Shown piece after piece: positions 53,254 to 64,000 of a stretch of 64,000 bases of DNA. Each line of letters opens with the position of its first letter. The first letter of the stretch is position 1. The translations under genes were made by a program, and so were the position numbers. The notes beneath the pieces are model-generated. The model ran no database searches, had not been told where the DNA came from, and worked only from the letters and a program-made list of their open reading frames with translations. The stretch comes from Dromiciops gliroides (Eukaryota; Chordata; Mammalia; Microbiotheria; Microbiotheriidae): contig NC_057864.1 in NCBI RefSeq assembly GCF_019393635.1, forward strand, positions 469,324,617 to 469,388,616, given 5' to 3'.

Positions 53254-54029
53254 CCCCTCATAGATCTAGGAGTACTTGCACAACTGAAGATGTAGGAATG
53301 AATGAGACTGTCAAAGAAAGTAGAAAGAGAAGGGGGGTCATGACCTTGGGGGTACCCTCATTAAAGGCTTAGGAAGAGGAAGAGGAGATAGTAAAGATGG
53401 ACAAGCTAAGGTTAAAGAGGTAGGAGGAGAACCAAGAGAATGCGGCATCCCAAAGCCAAGGGAGGAGAATGCATCCAGTGAGAGAAAGTGGCCAAGAAGG
53501 CGGGGATGAAGATTCTGGCAATGAGAACATCACCGATGCCCTTTGGGAGGACAGTTCAGTCAAGTGGTGCGGGTGGAATCAGGACTGCAAAAAGGTGTTG
53601 GTGGTGAGCCGGGGAAGGCACTGGGGGTAGACAACTTATTCTAGAAATATGACCCCTTGGGGGATGGGAGACGGAGCAGCACCAGCTTTGTCATATTCCA
53701 TCAGCAGAAGCTGGTCTTGCTTTGGGGCCCCAGATAACTGCTTTTGTTTCCTTAAGGAGTCCCTTCAACCCTAGATGTTGGTGGTGGCACGGCCCAATAG
53801 CGGCTTCTCTAGAGGGGAACATGGCAGGCTGTCACAGAGAAAGGCAGGAGAGCTAAATGATGTTCCCCCCACCCCCCCGGGAAGCCGGGCTAGCGTCACA
53901 GGAGCACATAAAGATGAAGGTTCTTGGTGGGGAGACGCTGGCACCTCCGGCCTCGCTGTGGGGATCCCCAGGCAGCGAGGGCCTCCTGGTGGACGGGCAG
54001 CTCCCTTGTTTCCAGGTCTCTGCTCCCAT

Positions 54030-54560
54030 GATCAAGGCTGCCATAAATAGTGCTGGATTGTCAGGCCTTTATTTCAACTACAACAAAGCATTTAACTGAC
54101 CCCTTGGGAGACGGGCCAGCAGTGTGATCTCTGGGTATGTGCCTTCTCCTTGGTCCAACTTCTTTAGCACCAATCCAAACTGCTTTATCTAAAGCTCAGG
54201 CCAGTTCGCAGAGTCCCGTTTCACTAGCTTATCTTTCCATAACGCTCCTAAAACTGCCTGATTGCTATCTTTTGTCATCTTTGCCAATCTGTTGGCTGGG
54301 AGATGAAACCTGAGAGTCGTGCTGATGGTGCATTTCTCTCATTATTAGTAACTGAAGCCACGGTCAGTGAATGATGATTCATATGAAGGAATGATTTTAT
54401 TCTTTCCTGGGCCCGATAACACTCTGTGGTTGTTTGTCTTTATGTTTTTATAGATGTTTCAAAAACCAATTGTTTCATTTCCCAAGTTGCACCTGCCTTG
54501 TAACAAAGAGGTGGTTAATAAATTATTATATCTCAGCTGACACAGAGACCTCTCGGACAA
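54030..54560. other. repeat-free, non-coding stretch; candidate conserved element
   Basis: About 530 bp of balanced composition with no repeat landmark and no long frame, in the TPST1 intron. It includes TTAATAAATTATTATATCTC and GAATGATGATTCATATGAAG. Function unknown; it is listed because it is distinctive among decayed repeats. Confidence 0.3.
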
Positions 54561-54933
54561 TGCAGGCCTCCTCCACGCCGGAAGTCCCCCCTTCCCTGAC
54601 AAGAAGGGGGACGTGTGCTGTGCCATCAGTCATCTAGAGACTGTCTAGTGTTTCCAGAGCTATGTCCTTGATAAAGGTAAAATGGGTTTTAACTGAGACA
54701 TGGTGAAGGAGGAAAATGCCACCGAGCCCGTGGGGAGAAGCTTCATGGTGGTATCCTCCCCTGATCCCCTCTGAACCTCCATGTTAAGGTCAAATACCCA
54801 GATCCGGCAGGATTCCTGACTGGCCCAAGCCCAGGGACAAGGAGGATCAGAGAACAGGACTTTCTGGTGCCCAGGCTCTTGCTGGTTCTGAAATCAACTG
54901 TGTCTGAAAGAAGTGATGGCAACAAACTATTTT

Positions 54934-55092
54934 TTATTTATTTATTTATTTATTTTTAGTGAGGCAATTGGGGTTAAGTGACTTGCCCAGGGTCACACAG
55001 CTAGTACGTGTTAAGTGTCTGAGGTCGCATTTGAACTCAGGTACTCCTGAATCCAGGGCCGGTGCTCTATCCACTGTGCCACCTAGCTGCCC
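54934..55092 (-). repeat. SINE family A, antisense
   Basis: The perfect 14-bp duplication CAACAAACTATTTT lies at 54920-54933 and 55093-55106. The tail has become (TTTA)n. Confidence 0.92.
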
Positions 55093-55129
55093 CAACAAAC
55101 TATTTTGTACAACAATGGTGTAAAGGCAG

Positions 55130-55315
55130 CATGGCACAGTGGAGATGGATCGTGAGTTAAAGGGCTGGGCTCAAATCCAGATTCTGTTGCCAGGGAGCTC
55201 CCTGTGTGACCCCGGGCAAGTCACTTTTCCTCACTGGGCCACAGTCTTCTTATCTGTAAAAGGCAAAGGTCAAACTAAATGACCTTTAAGGTCCCTTCTA
55301 GCCCTATAATCTTAT
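55130..55315 (+). repeat. MIR-type SINE
   Basis: GCAGCATGGCACAGTGGAGA, GCTCAAATCCAGATTCTGTT, GTGTGACCCCGGGCAAGTCA, CTTCTTATCTGTAAAAGGCA and AAATGACCTTTAAGGTCCCT. Confidence 0.75.
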
Positions 55316-55436
55316 GAATTAGGCAAATGACAGTCACCCAAATAGCAGGGAATATTTTCCCTGGGAGAATAGGGGTTTTCAACACAACGAGGTCAAGAAG
55401 CCATCTAGACTCCCCTGTTTAGAAAGGTAAGTTCTG

Positions 55437-55605
55437 AGGGCATCTGGGTGGTGCAGTGGATAAAGCACCGGCCCTGGAGTCAGGAGGACCTGAGTTCAAA
55501 TCCAGCCTCAGACACTTGACACTAGCTGTGTGACCCTGGGTAAGTTGCTTAACTCTCATTGCCGCTGTAAAAAATCCCCCAAACCCACACACACAACACA
55601 CACAA
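55437..55605 (+). repeat. SINE family A
   Basis: The 16-bp duplication AGAAAGGTAAGTTCTG at 55421-55436 and 55606-55621 is perfect. The tail is (CA)n-like. Confidence 0.92.
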
Positions 55606-55699
55606 AGAAAGGTAAGTTCTGCTCTGATGGCCCTAGTCCCTCCACTGAAGGTCAGCTCCCAAGGACCTGCATTCATACATCCTTCTGTCTGGTCTAAGA

Positions 55700-56170
55700 A
55701 CACTTGTTAAGTGTCTGCTCCGGTAAGGCCACATGCTCAGTGGTGGAGATAAGAGGTGAAAAAGGACCCAGTCTCCTGCCCTCAAGAAACTTACATTCTA
55801 ATAGAGGTTGTGGCATCCAACACACCCACAGCCAAGACCAAGGTGGGTAGTCGGGGCAAAATCCTTGAGGAAAAGCCGAGGAGAAAGAGAAGGTTCAGTC
55901 AGGAAGATGAGGGACAGGCTTCGTGGAAGGGGCAGCCACTGAGCTGAGCTTTGAAGAAAAATGGACCCTTTTAAGAGGTGGGGAAGAGGCACTTGGCTTG
56001 TCCTACCCTAATCCTTGTTGAAAGGGAAACAGCCCTTGGTCTGGCTCACCTGGAAGACTGCGTGAAGAGGATGTGAGGTGACAGAAGGGCGGGCCTTCCA
56101 TCCTATCACTGGAGAGCTAATGGAGACTCCTGAGTAATGAGCCTTGGGAACGTCACTCTGGCCACCACTG
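55700..56170 (-). repeat. L2, antisense
   Basis: CACTTGTTAAGTGTCTGCTC, CTGCCCTCAAGAAACTTACA, GGCTTCGTGGAAGGGGCAGC, GAGCTGAGCTTTGAAGAAAA and GCCTTGGGAACGTCACTCTG are in antisense L2 order. Confidence 0.65.
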
Positions 56171-57429
56171 GGAAGGATGAACAGAGTGAATGACTGGTTC
56201 TCCCAGCCTCTGATTTTAGATGTGGGTGGGGTGTAATGCAAAGAAGGCAGTGCTGCCTCTAGGACATACTTCTGTCCAGTCACTGAAGTAAGAAGCAGGA
56301 CTTTCTTGGACAGCCATCATTGATAGCTGGCACCTTTCTGTCCACATCATCTGGCAAGTCCACACACCCTACTTTTTGGACATCAGGCATCCCAGCTAAT
56401 GGAAAGGTCTTGGTTCTCAGAAGGCAATTAAAAGGGGATTAAAGATAACTCTCTGCCCCTGCCCACCTTATATGACCATTTTTCATCTCTGGGTTTGGAG
56501 GGTTCAGAATCCACATACTTTCCTCTTTTGAAGTCTCCCATCTTGGATAGAAGCACCCTTCTCCACAGTCAGGGAATGCATGTGAAGGCTGGGACCAAAC
56601 ACTAGGCATGAACTATTCTCTCTCATTGGCTCTCCTCAGATAATAGTCCCATGAGAATGATTACATATGCAGTCAAAGACAAGTCACAGCACCAATAGCT
56701 CCATTATTGGGATGAGACCTTAAGAAAAGGGGAAAAAAATTCTTCCCAAATGCAAACTAGTGGGCATGTCCAGCTGTTTGTCCAAGGGAGGAGGGTAAGT
56801 CTCTTTTCTTTTCACCTCCTTTCCCAGGTATGAATCTCCCCATCCTAGCTTCTTATTGCCCCACGCGAAGTCTTTGTTCACAGCTTTGGGTTTGTAGCAC
56901 ATTGATGACAAAGCTGATCCCCATGACCATGGCTTCTTAAAGGAGAAAAGCACAGACTAGACCATGAGAAAGAAGAGGGAGAGGGGAAGCTCCAAAGAGC
57001 CCTTCCTGAGAGAGACAAGATGCACAAACCAAGTCTACACAGTGACCAGGCCAAGAACCTTTGCATTTATGTGGCCTCAAAGAGGAGACGAGTTCCCCAT
57101 CCCTCAGAAACAGAGTTAGATGTGAAAGGAGAAGGAAAAGAAAGAGACTCTTGACAAAGGAGAAGAAAGGCTTCTATGAGAAAAGGTGGAAAAGAGAAGG
57201 AGATGTCCCCTTAGACTTGGAGAGGGGTCGCCGTCCTGCCCAAATGGGGAAGCAATTGTCTCTGTCCAATGTCTTGTTAGCCCAAAAGCTTGCAGAAGAA
57301 CTCAAGGTCCTTAGAGTGAATGGAGATAAATTCTGCTATTTCCAGGAAAAATCTGAAATGGGAACTAATGCCATAGAAATTACTGAGATAAAAGACCCCC
57401 AGTAAGAACCTGGCCCGCAATGTTGTGTT

Positions 57430-57800
57430 AGCACTCAGCTGACAGATGGATTATAGAAAGAATTGTAAATAACCTAAATATCCAGCAGTTGGTGAACAGT
57501 TGAACAAACTCTGGTATAATGATGGACTAGAAGACTACGATACCATTAAAATGCTACACATGAAGAATATAAAGAAATTATGAAAAGCTTAGATGAAGTG
57601 ATGCAAAGCAACAAAAACAGACCCAGAGCGGTACATGCACTGACTCCCATCAGATGAAAGGAAATACATCATCGCTAGACACAAATACAAAACTAAATGA
57701 ATGAACAGAAAACAGCAGAAATGAAGGCATGACTAAGGACACATTCCTTTTAAGCATAAAACAGTATTGAGTAGATGCATATCTGGTTTTATTGTTTACA
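57430..57800 (+). mobile_element. L1 3' region, old
   Basis: AACCTAAATATCCAGCAGTT, AACAAACTCTGGTATAATGA, TGGACTAGAAGACTACGATA and AAGCAACAAAAACAGACCCA resemble diverged L1 ORF2 C-terminal/3' UTR text. Confidence 0.55.
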
Positions 57801-58145
57801 GTTAATTGCACAATAAAAAAATATAAACAAGCCACAGCCAAATCCACCCCTTGCTGCCCGACTGTAAAGTTGCTATCTGTAAGGGGCTAAAATTCTAGCT
57901 GGACTGTCTAAAATTTTAATAAGTGGTCACCATAAATTATAAGCTTTAGCAAGAGTTTAGACTTTTAAGTATTTATTAAGGAGCATAAGAATTTGGTGAG
58001 GAGAGAGAAAGAGGCCAAGGTTCTTTCATCTATCTATCTAAGGGAGCCAGCATCTCTGCTCCAGCCAAGCTGAGGTCCCGGGCGAAAAGAGCGCCCTCAC
58101 CCTTTCTTCGTCCCTGAAGCCTCCCATGAAAAATGGAAACAGGGC

Positions 58146-58148
<3 letters not shown>

Positions 58149-58193
<45 letters not shown>
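58149..58193. repeat. (AC)n microsatellite
   Basis: About 22 pure AC units, probably length-polymorphic. Confidence 0.95.
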
Positions 58194-58194
<1 letters not shown>

Positions 58195-58723
58195 CTCCAA
58201 GCTAATTGGCTGATAGCTTTGATCGACAGTACCCACAAGCAAACATCACTTCCTGACACCAAGGCCACATGGCTTATCCTCAGGCCAGAGCTCACAAAAT
58301 GTTCCTCCCAGCAGGGGCATTATTCCAACTCTCACACGACCAAAGATTCTATGAATGGCCAGAACTCTAATCAAGCATAATTCCCAGTCCCCTGACATCT
58401 GTTAATCAATCATGTGATTGGTGAAGATTTATGTAAAATCTCTTTTTAAAAATCCTACCAAGAGCTAGAGGCTGAAGTGCGGCGTGAGGCCTAGCACTGC
58501 ACCGTGGGCTTCATGAGAAAAGGTGAGCCGATGTGTTCTGCCCACACTAAGGAGGGTTCTGTTCACACAGCACCATCATTTTACAGGCTGCCCTGCTCAA
58601 AGTCTGAAAGTATTTCATGAAGGAAGTCTTGTCTGTCACGCCTCTCTGAGATAATCTGGACAATGGATCTCGACTCTGCACTTTTTAATTCTTTAATCAG
58701 CCTCCAAGATAGACAGCATTAGG

Positions 58724-58886
58724 TTTTGGGGTTTTTTTTGGGTGGGGGGTGAGGCAATTGGGGTTAAGTGACTTGCCCAGGGTCACACAGCTAGTAAGCG
58801 TCAAGCATCTGAGGTCGTATTTGAACTCAGGTCCTCCTGACTCCAGGGCTGGTGCTTTATCCACTGTAGCGCCACCTAGCTGCCCC
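58724..58886 (-). repeat. SINE family A, antisense
   Basis: GACAGCATTA before and GACAACATTA after bound it. It ends CGCCACCTAGCTGCCCC. Confidence 0.88.
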
Positions 58887-59454
58887 TGACAACATTACTT
58901 CTTTTATCCTCTCTGGTGGCTGGTGAAATTCCAAATTGATCTGAAGGCATTTTTTGGGGGTATAATCCTGAACAGATAGCCTGGATACTTCTTTTATCTG
59001 ACTTCCAGGATGCTTGAAATTCCTTTGATAGTAAATGAGTCTTTCATATACTGTTCTTAGTTACTGCAGAAAGTGCAAATATTCCTTGGTGAGGCAGCAC
59101 CAGGTTCATTTCATACTAAAGTGTAAATGACTGATATCAGAATCTTTCCTGAGAAAAGATTTCTATAGGGGCGATAAGAAGAAAGCAGGAAGGTTCTAGG
59201 TCATTGAAGGAACTAAAGAGATTGGTGAAATATGTTGCAGACTGCTTCCAAATTGTCTATGGAGAAGGAGAGAAGGGGTTCATGAATGAATGTGTGCTGG
59301 TCAGAAATGTCTCAGAGGTCATTAAAACCCCCTAGGCCAGGGCTCTCTGGGCATCTCTTCTCCCTTCTTCCTATCTCATGCTTAGAGAAGGCATACTCAT
59401 CCTGGGTAACTCCTTGGTGAAACTGGCTCCTTTGGAAGAGGGGATGGGGTAGAC

Positions 59455-59600
59455 CAGCAGAGTGCTGGGTCCAAGCTTCTGCTCTGTCACTACTGTGTGA
59501 CTTTAGGCTAGTCACTTCCCTCCTTTGGCCTCAGTTTCCTCATTGGTAAAATGGGGGGGCAGGTGCTGGCCCATTTAGCTTGAGTTTCTCTTCAGCTCTA
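59455..59600 (+). repeat. MIR-type SINE
   Basis: CTGCTCTGTCACTACTGTGT, GACTTTAGGCTAGTCACTTC and GCCTCAGTTTCCTCATTGGT. Confidence 0.65.
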
Positions 59601-60014
59601 AACCCCACTTTATGCAGGTTTCCATGGGGTCCTTGAGGCACAGCCCCCTATTCTACTGATGCTGAGGGTCTCATGGCCCCCAAGGCCTGTGTACAGAAAC
59701 CCAGCTCAGTTCAGTGTCTTCACTATCAACACGGAGCACGGGTTTCTCCTTCATGATACCCATTCGGAGGGCTCGCCCCCCACCCCAGGGAGGGGAGCGT
59801 GGAAACACTCCTGAGTTCTGGTCATGTGGCTAGCACATGATTGGGAACTATGGGAAGTCTGCAGTGACTCAAGGGAGGAAACAAGCTCCAGACACTCTGC
59901 ATCTGCTCTAACAATCTGGGAGTGGAGGGTGACGATGGTGGCAGTGGCTGGGGAAGCAGCTGCAGGAGCCACTGCAGCAGCAGCAGCAGCAGCTCACGCT
60001 CCTAGGGAGCTTCA

Positions 60015-60215
60015 AGGTTTACAAAGCATTGTTCCACAGCCACTCTGGGAAGTGGGTAGGGAAAATATTTTTCCCATTTTACAGATGGGGAAACTGAGTC
60101 TTAGAGAGAAGTGAGGAGACTTGACCAGGGTGACTAAGGTAAGACATGTTAGAGCTGAAATTTGAATCTGGACCTCTCCTGACTCTAAATCCCGAATTTT
60201 CCTCTTTTCCACTCC
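60015..60215 (-). repeat. MIR-type SINE, antisense
   Basis: GTTTACAAAGCATTGTTCCA, TTCCCATTTTACAGATGGGG, AAACTGAGTCTTAGAGAGAA and TGAAATTTGAATCTGGACCT. Confidence 0.7.
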
Positions 60216-60659
60216 ACCAGACCACCCTTCCCAGGGGGGTGAGGGGGGTGTTTTTTGTACACAGACATTCCCTGCTCCAGCACACATAGAGAAGCATAAA
60301 AGGGTTGTGGCATAGATGAGATCAGAGCTCCACTTAAGTATTGAGGAGTGGGAGCCAAGCAGTGTTATGTAACAACAATCACTCCCGCTTCCATCTCTTT
60401 CCCTGGACCTCAGGGAGGATGGACATGGGTTTGCTCATGGCAGTGTCACACTTTCATAAACTGAGTAAAAAATAAGATCAAAGTTTCATCAAATTGAGCT
60501 CTAGGAAATAACTCAAATGGTGCTGCCGGCTCGGTCGCATTACTGAAGCAATTGCATGCGGAGGAACAGCGGCTCCACAACCAACAGCGAGCATTACCTC
60601 TGGTGGGCAAGCACAGCGTCCGTGTGTCACGCACCAAAGAGGGGAAGTGGATACTGTAC

Positions 60660-60710
60660 CTGTGGTTTGTCTCTAAGGAAATCAGGTAGCTGGAATTCTC
60701 CTTTATAGAC
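60660..60710 (-). CDS. TPST1: TPST1 penultimate coding exon (51 nt)
   Basis: TPST1 is a Golgi type II membrane sulfotransferase that moves sulfate from PAPS to tyrosines of secreted and membrane proteins. Read on the minus strand, a TTTTTCAG acceptor is followed by VYKGEFQLPDFLRDKPQ and the donor GTACAG. Human TPST1 as I recall it has VYKGEFQLPDFLKEKPQ near its C-terminus; TPST2 diverges after VYKGEF, so the paralogue is clear. Both boundaries are phase 0. At 17 codons the exon is too short for simple frame searches. The preceding exon, with the rest of the sulfotransferase fold, is not seen up to 64000 and must lie beyond. Confidence 0.9.
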
Positions 60711-61431
60711 CTGAAAAACACAAAATGGGGAGCGCTTTAAACAATGTTATCTCTGCAGGTTATTAGCGGGCCTTCAACCACGGGAGGACCATGGGCTGGT
60801 CTTGGGCAGCAGCTGCCCTCTCACTTCCCAAGGCCTGCCAAGGTCCATGCTTGGTGCTTAAGGGCCTGTTGGGAATTTGCCAGTGCTAGAACAGCAGATG
60901 GAAAAGGTTGGGCTAGCTTCCCATCAGCTCTAATTCCCTCCCACGCCATTTTTTGGCTCCATTTCTGGCTGGGAGAGTTCTCAGCATGTCCGAAAACCCA
61001 AGTTCTGATCAAATCAGCCAAGGAGGAAAGTCAGCCTTGGATAGACCTTGCCGGGTAACAAGCACAAATCTTCCATAGCTTAAGGACAGATTTCTAGCAG
61101 CTTCTTTCTCTACATTCAGGAACAATGATGCTTGGTTTAATTTCAGCTTTGCCTTTCTGACAAGGAGGGTTTTTTTCCTCAAAGTTGATTTACCTGACAC
61201 TCCTATGTCTCCTGAAATTATGGGTGACACGTCAGTACTTTAAGGATCTATGACTTCATTGTTGTGGGTATTCTCTGCACCAATCCAGCTCACAACCCTT
61301 GCACATCTTAGTACATTGGGTTCCAAACTTTATGTAACTCAGCCCCACCTTTCTATTAAAAAAAAGTTGTGCTTTGCTACTTTTCATAAAACAACCTATG
61401 CAAATAAATAGTTCTTATCTTGTATTTTCTT

Positions 61432-61587
61432 TTTCTTTCTTTTTTTTTTTTTAGTGAGGCAATTGGGGTTAAGTGACTTGCCCAGGGTCACACAGCTAGT
61501 AAGTGTTAAGTGTCTGAGGCTGGATTTGAACTCAGCTACTCCTGACTCCAGGGCTGGTGCTCTATCCACTGCGCCACCTAGCTGCCC
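61432..61587 (-). repeat. SINE family A, antisense
   Basis: The perfect 16-bp duplication TATCTTGTATTTTCTT lies at 61416-61431 and 61588-61603. Confidence 0.92.
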
Positions 61588-62064
61588 CTATCTTGTATTT
61601 TCTTCAAATAAAATTAGAAATGTCTTACAAATTTAATAAACACCCAAACAAATTCTAAACATACAACAAAACCAGATGCTTTTGGATAAAAATAATTTAT
61701 AACAAAAAATAAAATACCATTTAATTTTAATTACTGCACATTTCTCACGACTACAACCATTCTCATGTTATCTTAATTTTTAAAAAGTCCTAGTTTTGGA
61801 AAATCAGTTTTGGAGAAACGATATAATTATTCTGCATTTACCAAAATGAATGATGTTGAGAAACATAATAGATTATAAAAGATAGTACTTTTTAATTCCC
61901 ACATTAAAAACTGCTGAACCTTAAGTTTACAAACTTCAAGTTTAAATGCAGCTGAAGCAGCTGACAAGTCATCTGTGTCTCAAGTCTTCTCAACACTGCT
62001 TCAGTATAACCTTTTGTCCATACTGTGTTAAATGATCACTGAGCTTCATTCACTGTCATAGGAT

Positions 62065-62260
62065 CAAACACTTAGAGCAAAATGGGATCTTAGAGGCTAC
62101 CTAGTCCAAAACCCTTATTTTGTAGACAAGGATATTAAGGCACAGAGAGTGACTTGCCCAAGGTCACACAGAAAATTAGTGAAAAGGAAAGGATTTGAAC
62201 CCAGCTCCTCTGATTCCAAAGTCAATGCTTTTTCTTTTGTCCCATGTTGCTCAGACTGAG
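62065..62260 (-). repeat. MIR-type SINE, antisense
   Basis: AGAGCAAAATGGGATCTTAG, GACTTGCCCAAGGTCACACA, GGATTTGAACCCAGCTCCTC and GTCAATGCTTTTTCTTTTGT. Confidence 0.7.
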
Positions 62261-63214
62261 CAGTCTCATTTTTATTGACTGTGGGGGAGTTAACAGCACC
62301 TGAAAATATCCAGTCATTTTGGCTGTTGCATTATAGGACTCATGAGAGGCCTCTGTTCCCTAAGGAGGGAGTGTGCTTCACTGGGTAGAAAAACTCCACC
62401 TTCAGAGACAGCCTTTATGAGCTGCTGTGGCTCATCAAATCTTGACCACACTGCTGGAGCCTCCTGAAACTTAACAAGGTGGGTTTCCAGACACTCCCCA
62501 TTTCACCCTTCAAACCCACAGCTGGTGCTTCATTGACATGAGCTTCAGGACCCAGGGTCACCATGGCATCACATGTGGCTCCAAAGGGGGGAGATTGTAG
62601 AGGATGAGGAAAACAATTAAATATGTAACTTACATGATGCTTATTTTCTCAAATTAAAAGTTTTCCATAATCTGGCAATCAGAACCCTTTTTCTTCAACA
62701 TTTACTGGAATATATCATAAATAATTCACAAGACAATGTTCCAAATCTCTGAGGGATTAATTACAGTTTAAATCAAATAGGGCTTTCCAGCCAATAAAAC
62801 TCAGCGGCATTGCCTATTTTCATCGGAGCTCAGAAATCTGGACAAAGGCCAGCACTAATGGAGGGGCAAAACAGCACAGATAAGCGTACTGTGCTAACTC
62901 AAAGCTTGAAGCAGTTTCAAAGTCAAACTGTGAGACCAAGTTCCTATTCCTTCTCTCCCATGAAGCCCCCTCTGACCAGCCCTTCCTTCACTGCTCTTAG
63001 GAGTCATACTCACTAGTAGGTTCTAAAGGCCAGAGGGCCCTATGAAGGAGGGAGGGAGAGGGCTTTAAGCTGGAGAGGCTCTTTTTGAATTCTTTGCTCT
63101 ATGTAACTCTGATTAGTTCTCAGGTGAACCTTGGGTGAGGTCACAAGTGAGAGAGTAGGATGTCATTACTGATGTCTCCCAAACTGAACACCTCCCAGCA
63201 TCTCATCACATTTT

Positions 63215-63400
63215 GATTGGAAAGGAACCTAGGAGGTCCTGCCATCCGACTCCTCATTTCATGGAGTTACATATAACAAAGAATTCAAAAAGAGCTCCAG
63301 GATTGAGGCAGAGAGAAGTCAAAGACTTGTCCCAAATCCTACTGGTAGTAAGTAGCAGAAGCAAAAGTCCAACAAGGTTCTCATCTTCTGAGCCAGTTGC
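63215..63400 (-). repeat. MIR-type SINE, antisense
   Basis: GATTGGAAAGGAACCTAGGA, GATTGAGGCAGAGAGAAGTC and AGTAAGTAGCAGAAGCAAAA. Confidence 0.55.
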
Positions 63401-63534
63401 CATTGTCTCTAGACCAAATGGCTTCTACTATGCAATAAGAAAACCATGGCAGCCTTGTCACAAAACCCAGAATTCATTCCTGCCCTCAAGGAAATGAGAA
63501 TCAAATACTTCTTCCACACAGTAGATTATCAGAT

Positions 63535-63690
63535 TATAGCTCTGGACTGGAAGGGGCCTCAGGGGCCATCGGGCCAAACTCAAACATTTTACAAATTAAA
63601 AAACTGAGGCAGAGGCAGCAGAAATGACTTGCCAAAAGTCACAGCTACCAGGATCTGAACCCAGGTGGTCTGACACCTGCAGTCAAATCT
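63535..63690 (-). repeat. MIR-type SINE, antisense
   Basis: TATAGCTCTGGACTGGAAGG, CATTTTACAAATTAAAAAAC, TGAGGCAGAGGCAGCAGAAA and GATCTGAACCCAGGTGGTC. Confidence 0.65.
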
Positions 63691-64000
63691 ACAGGTGCTA
63701 CCTTCTTTCTCTTTGTTGGTTTCTCCTTCTCTGTTTATATCCTTAGCTCAGCCATCCATTCTAGCTAGAAACATCCTTTCTGTGCCTGTCTTGATTTTTT
63801 TAGCTCAAGAAACAAAAGTACTATTTTAAATGTTATAAAAAGCCACCTAGATGATAGTTTATCATTTCTGTTGTTACTGAATTTAAAAGAAAGGGGCTTT
63901 CAAAAATGAAAGACTTGATGATGAAATGGGGGAATTGATGAAACATCCTGGGGCTAAAGTCAGCTTCTACTCTGTATGCAATCAGGAGCCTTTGAAGGAA

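Larger units (their letters stand above)
47895..60659 (-). other. TPST1: TPST1 last intron (if terminal exon is right)
   Basis: The 12,765-bp intron has donor GTACAG at 60659 and acceptor CCCCAG at 47895. It contains SINEs, L2/MIR remnants, one hAT element and L1 remnants listed separately. Repeat-poor stretches without recognisable content are 47900-48600, 53260-54560, 56300-57420 and 58200-58720. Confidence 0.5.
60711..64000 (-). other. TPST1: TPST1 intron, partial
   Basis: Intron upstream of the 51-nt exon. It holds one family A SINE and three antisense MIR copies. Stretches 60730-61400, 61610-62060 and 62270-63200 show no recognisable element. No further TPST1 exon was found in them. Confidence 0.75.

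Noticed and set aside
57061-57405. 114-codon frame, basic and Lys/Arg-rich
   Set aside because: No family resemblance, no splice or promoter context, amino acid bias reflects purine-rich DNA. Left as non-coding.
60530-60690. Plus-strand frame overlapping the TPST1 exon, with LHAEEQRLHNQQRALPLVGK
   Set aside because: Protein-like at first sight, but it is antisense to the TPST1 exon and its flank, and matches no family I know.

Overview
The window is mammalian and almost certainly marsupial. About 32 copies of one tRNA-derived SINE lie on both strands. Each has a head resembling GGGGCAGCTAGGTGGCGCAG, a B-box-like GAGTTCAAATC and an A-rich tail. This family is typical of marsupial genomes (WSINE1/WALLSI type, named from memory). 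Marsupial-type L1, a SINE with an RTE/BovB-like 3' end, MIR/L2 fossils and hAT MITEs accompany it. Nothing prokaryotic is present.

Two protein-coding genes are supported, both on the minus strand. At the left edge are the first two coding exons of KCTD7: exon 1 at 4324-4467 and exon 2 at 100-269. They are joined by a 4,054-bp intron with consensus splice sites, and the rest of the gene lies to the left of base 1. A GC-rich promoter region (about 4330-5310) covers exon 1 and the upstream flank. It holds three CCAAT boxes on the gene strand, GC boxes and a full RFX X-box match. At the right is the 3' end of TPST1 (tyrosylprotein sulfotransferase 1): a 51-nt coding exon at 60660-60710 and a candidate terminal exon at about 47350-47894 ending in a well-placed poly(A) signal. 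The main TPST1 coding exons lie beyond base 64000. The order TPST1 then KCTD7 on one strand matches the human chromosome 7q11.21 arrangement (from memory), which supports both calls. The proteins are not known to work together: TPST1 is a Golgi enzyme, KCTD7 a cullin-3 adaptor.

Between KCTD7 and TPST1, about 5.3-47.3 kb is intergenic and repeat-dominated. Notable structures are a 3'-truncated but 5'-complete L1 insert with a 14-bp target duplication and no poly(A) (21680-22728); three retroposons stacked at one AAATCTCC target site (40380-41752); a 13-bp minisatellite with higher-order structure (27258-27510); an unidentified protein-like tract ending in an A-rich tail (about 33650-35090); an old three-copy repeat; and many SINE-tail microsatellites. 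The TPST1 intron (47.9-60.7 kb) holds a hAT-Charlie-type element with a transposase remnant (52089-52827) and several repeat-poor stretches, of which 54030-54560 is the best candidate for conserved non-coding sequence.

No tRNA, rRNA, CRISPR array or intact viral element was seen. Family names are from memory and boundaries were read by eye. Some repeat ends may be off by several bases.
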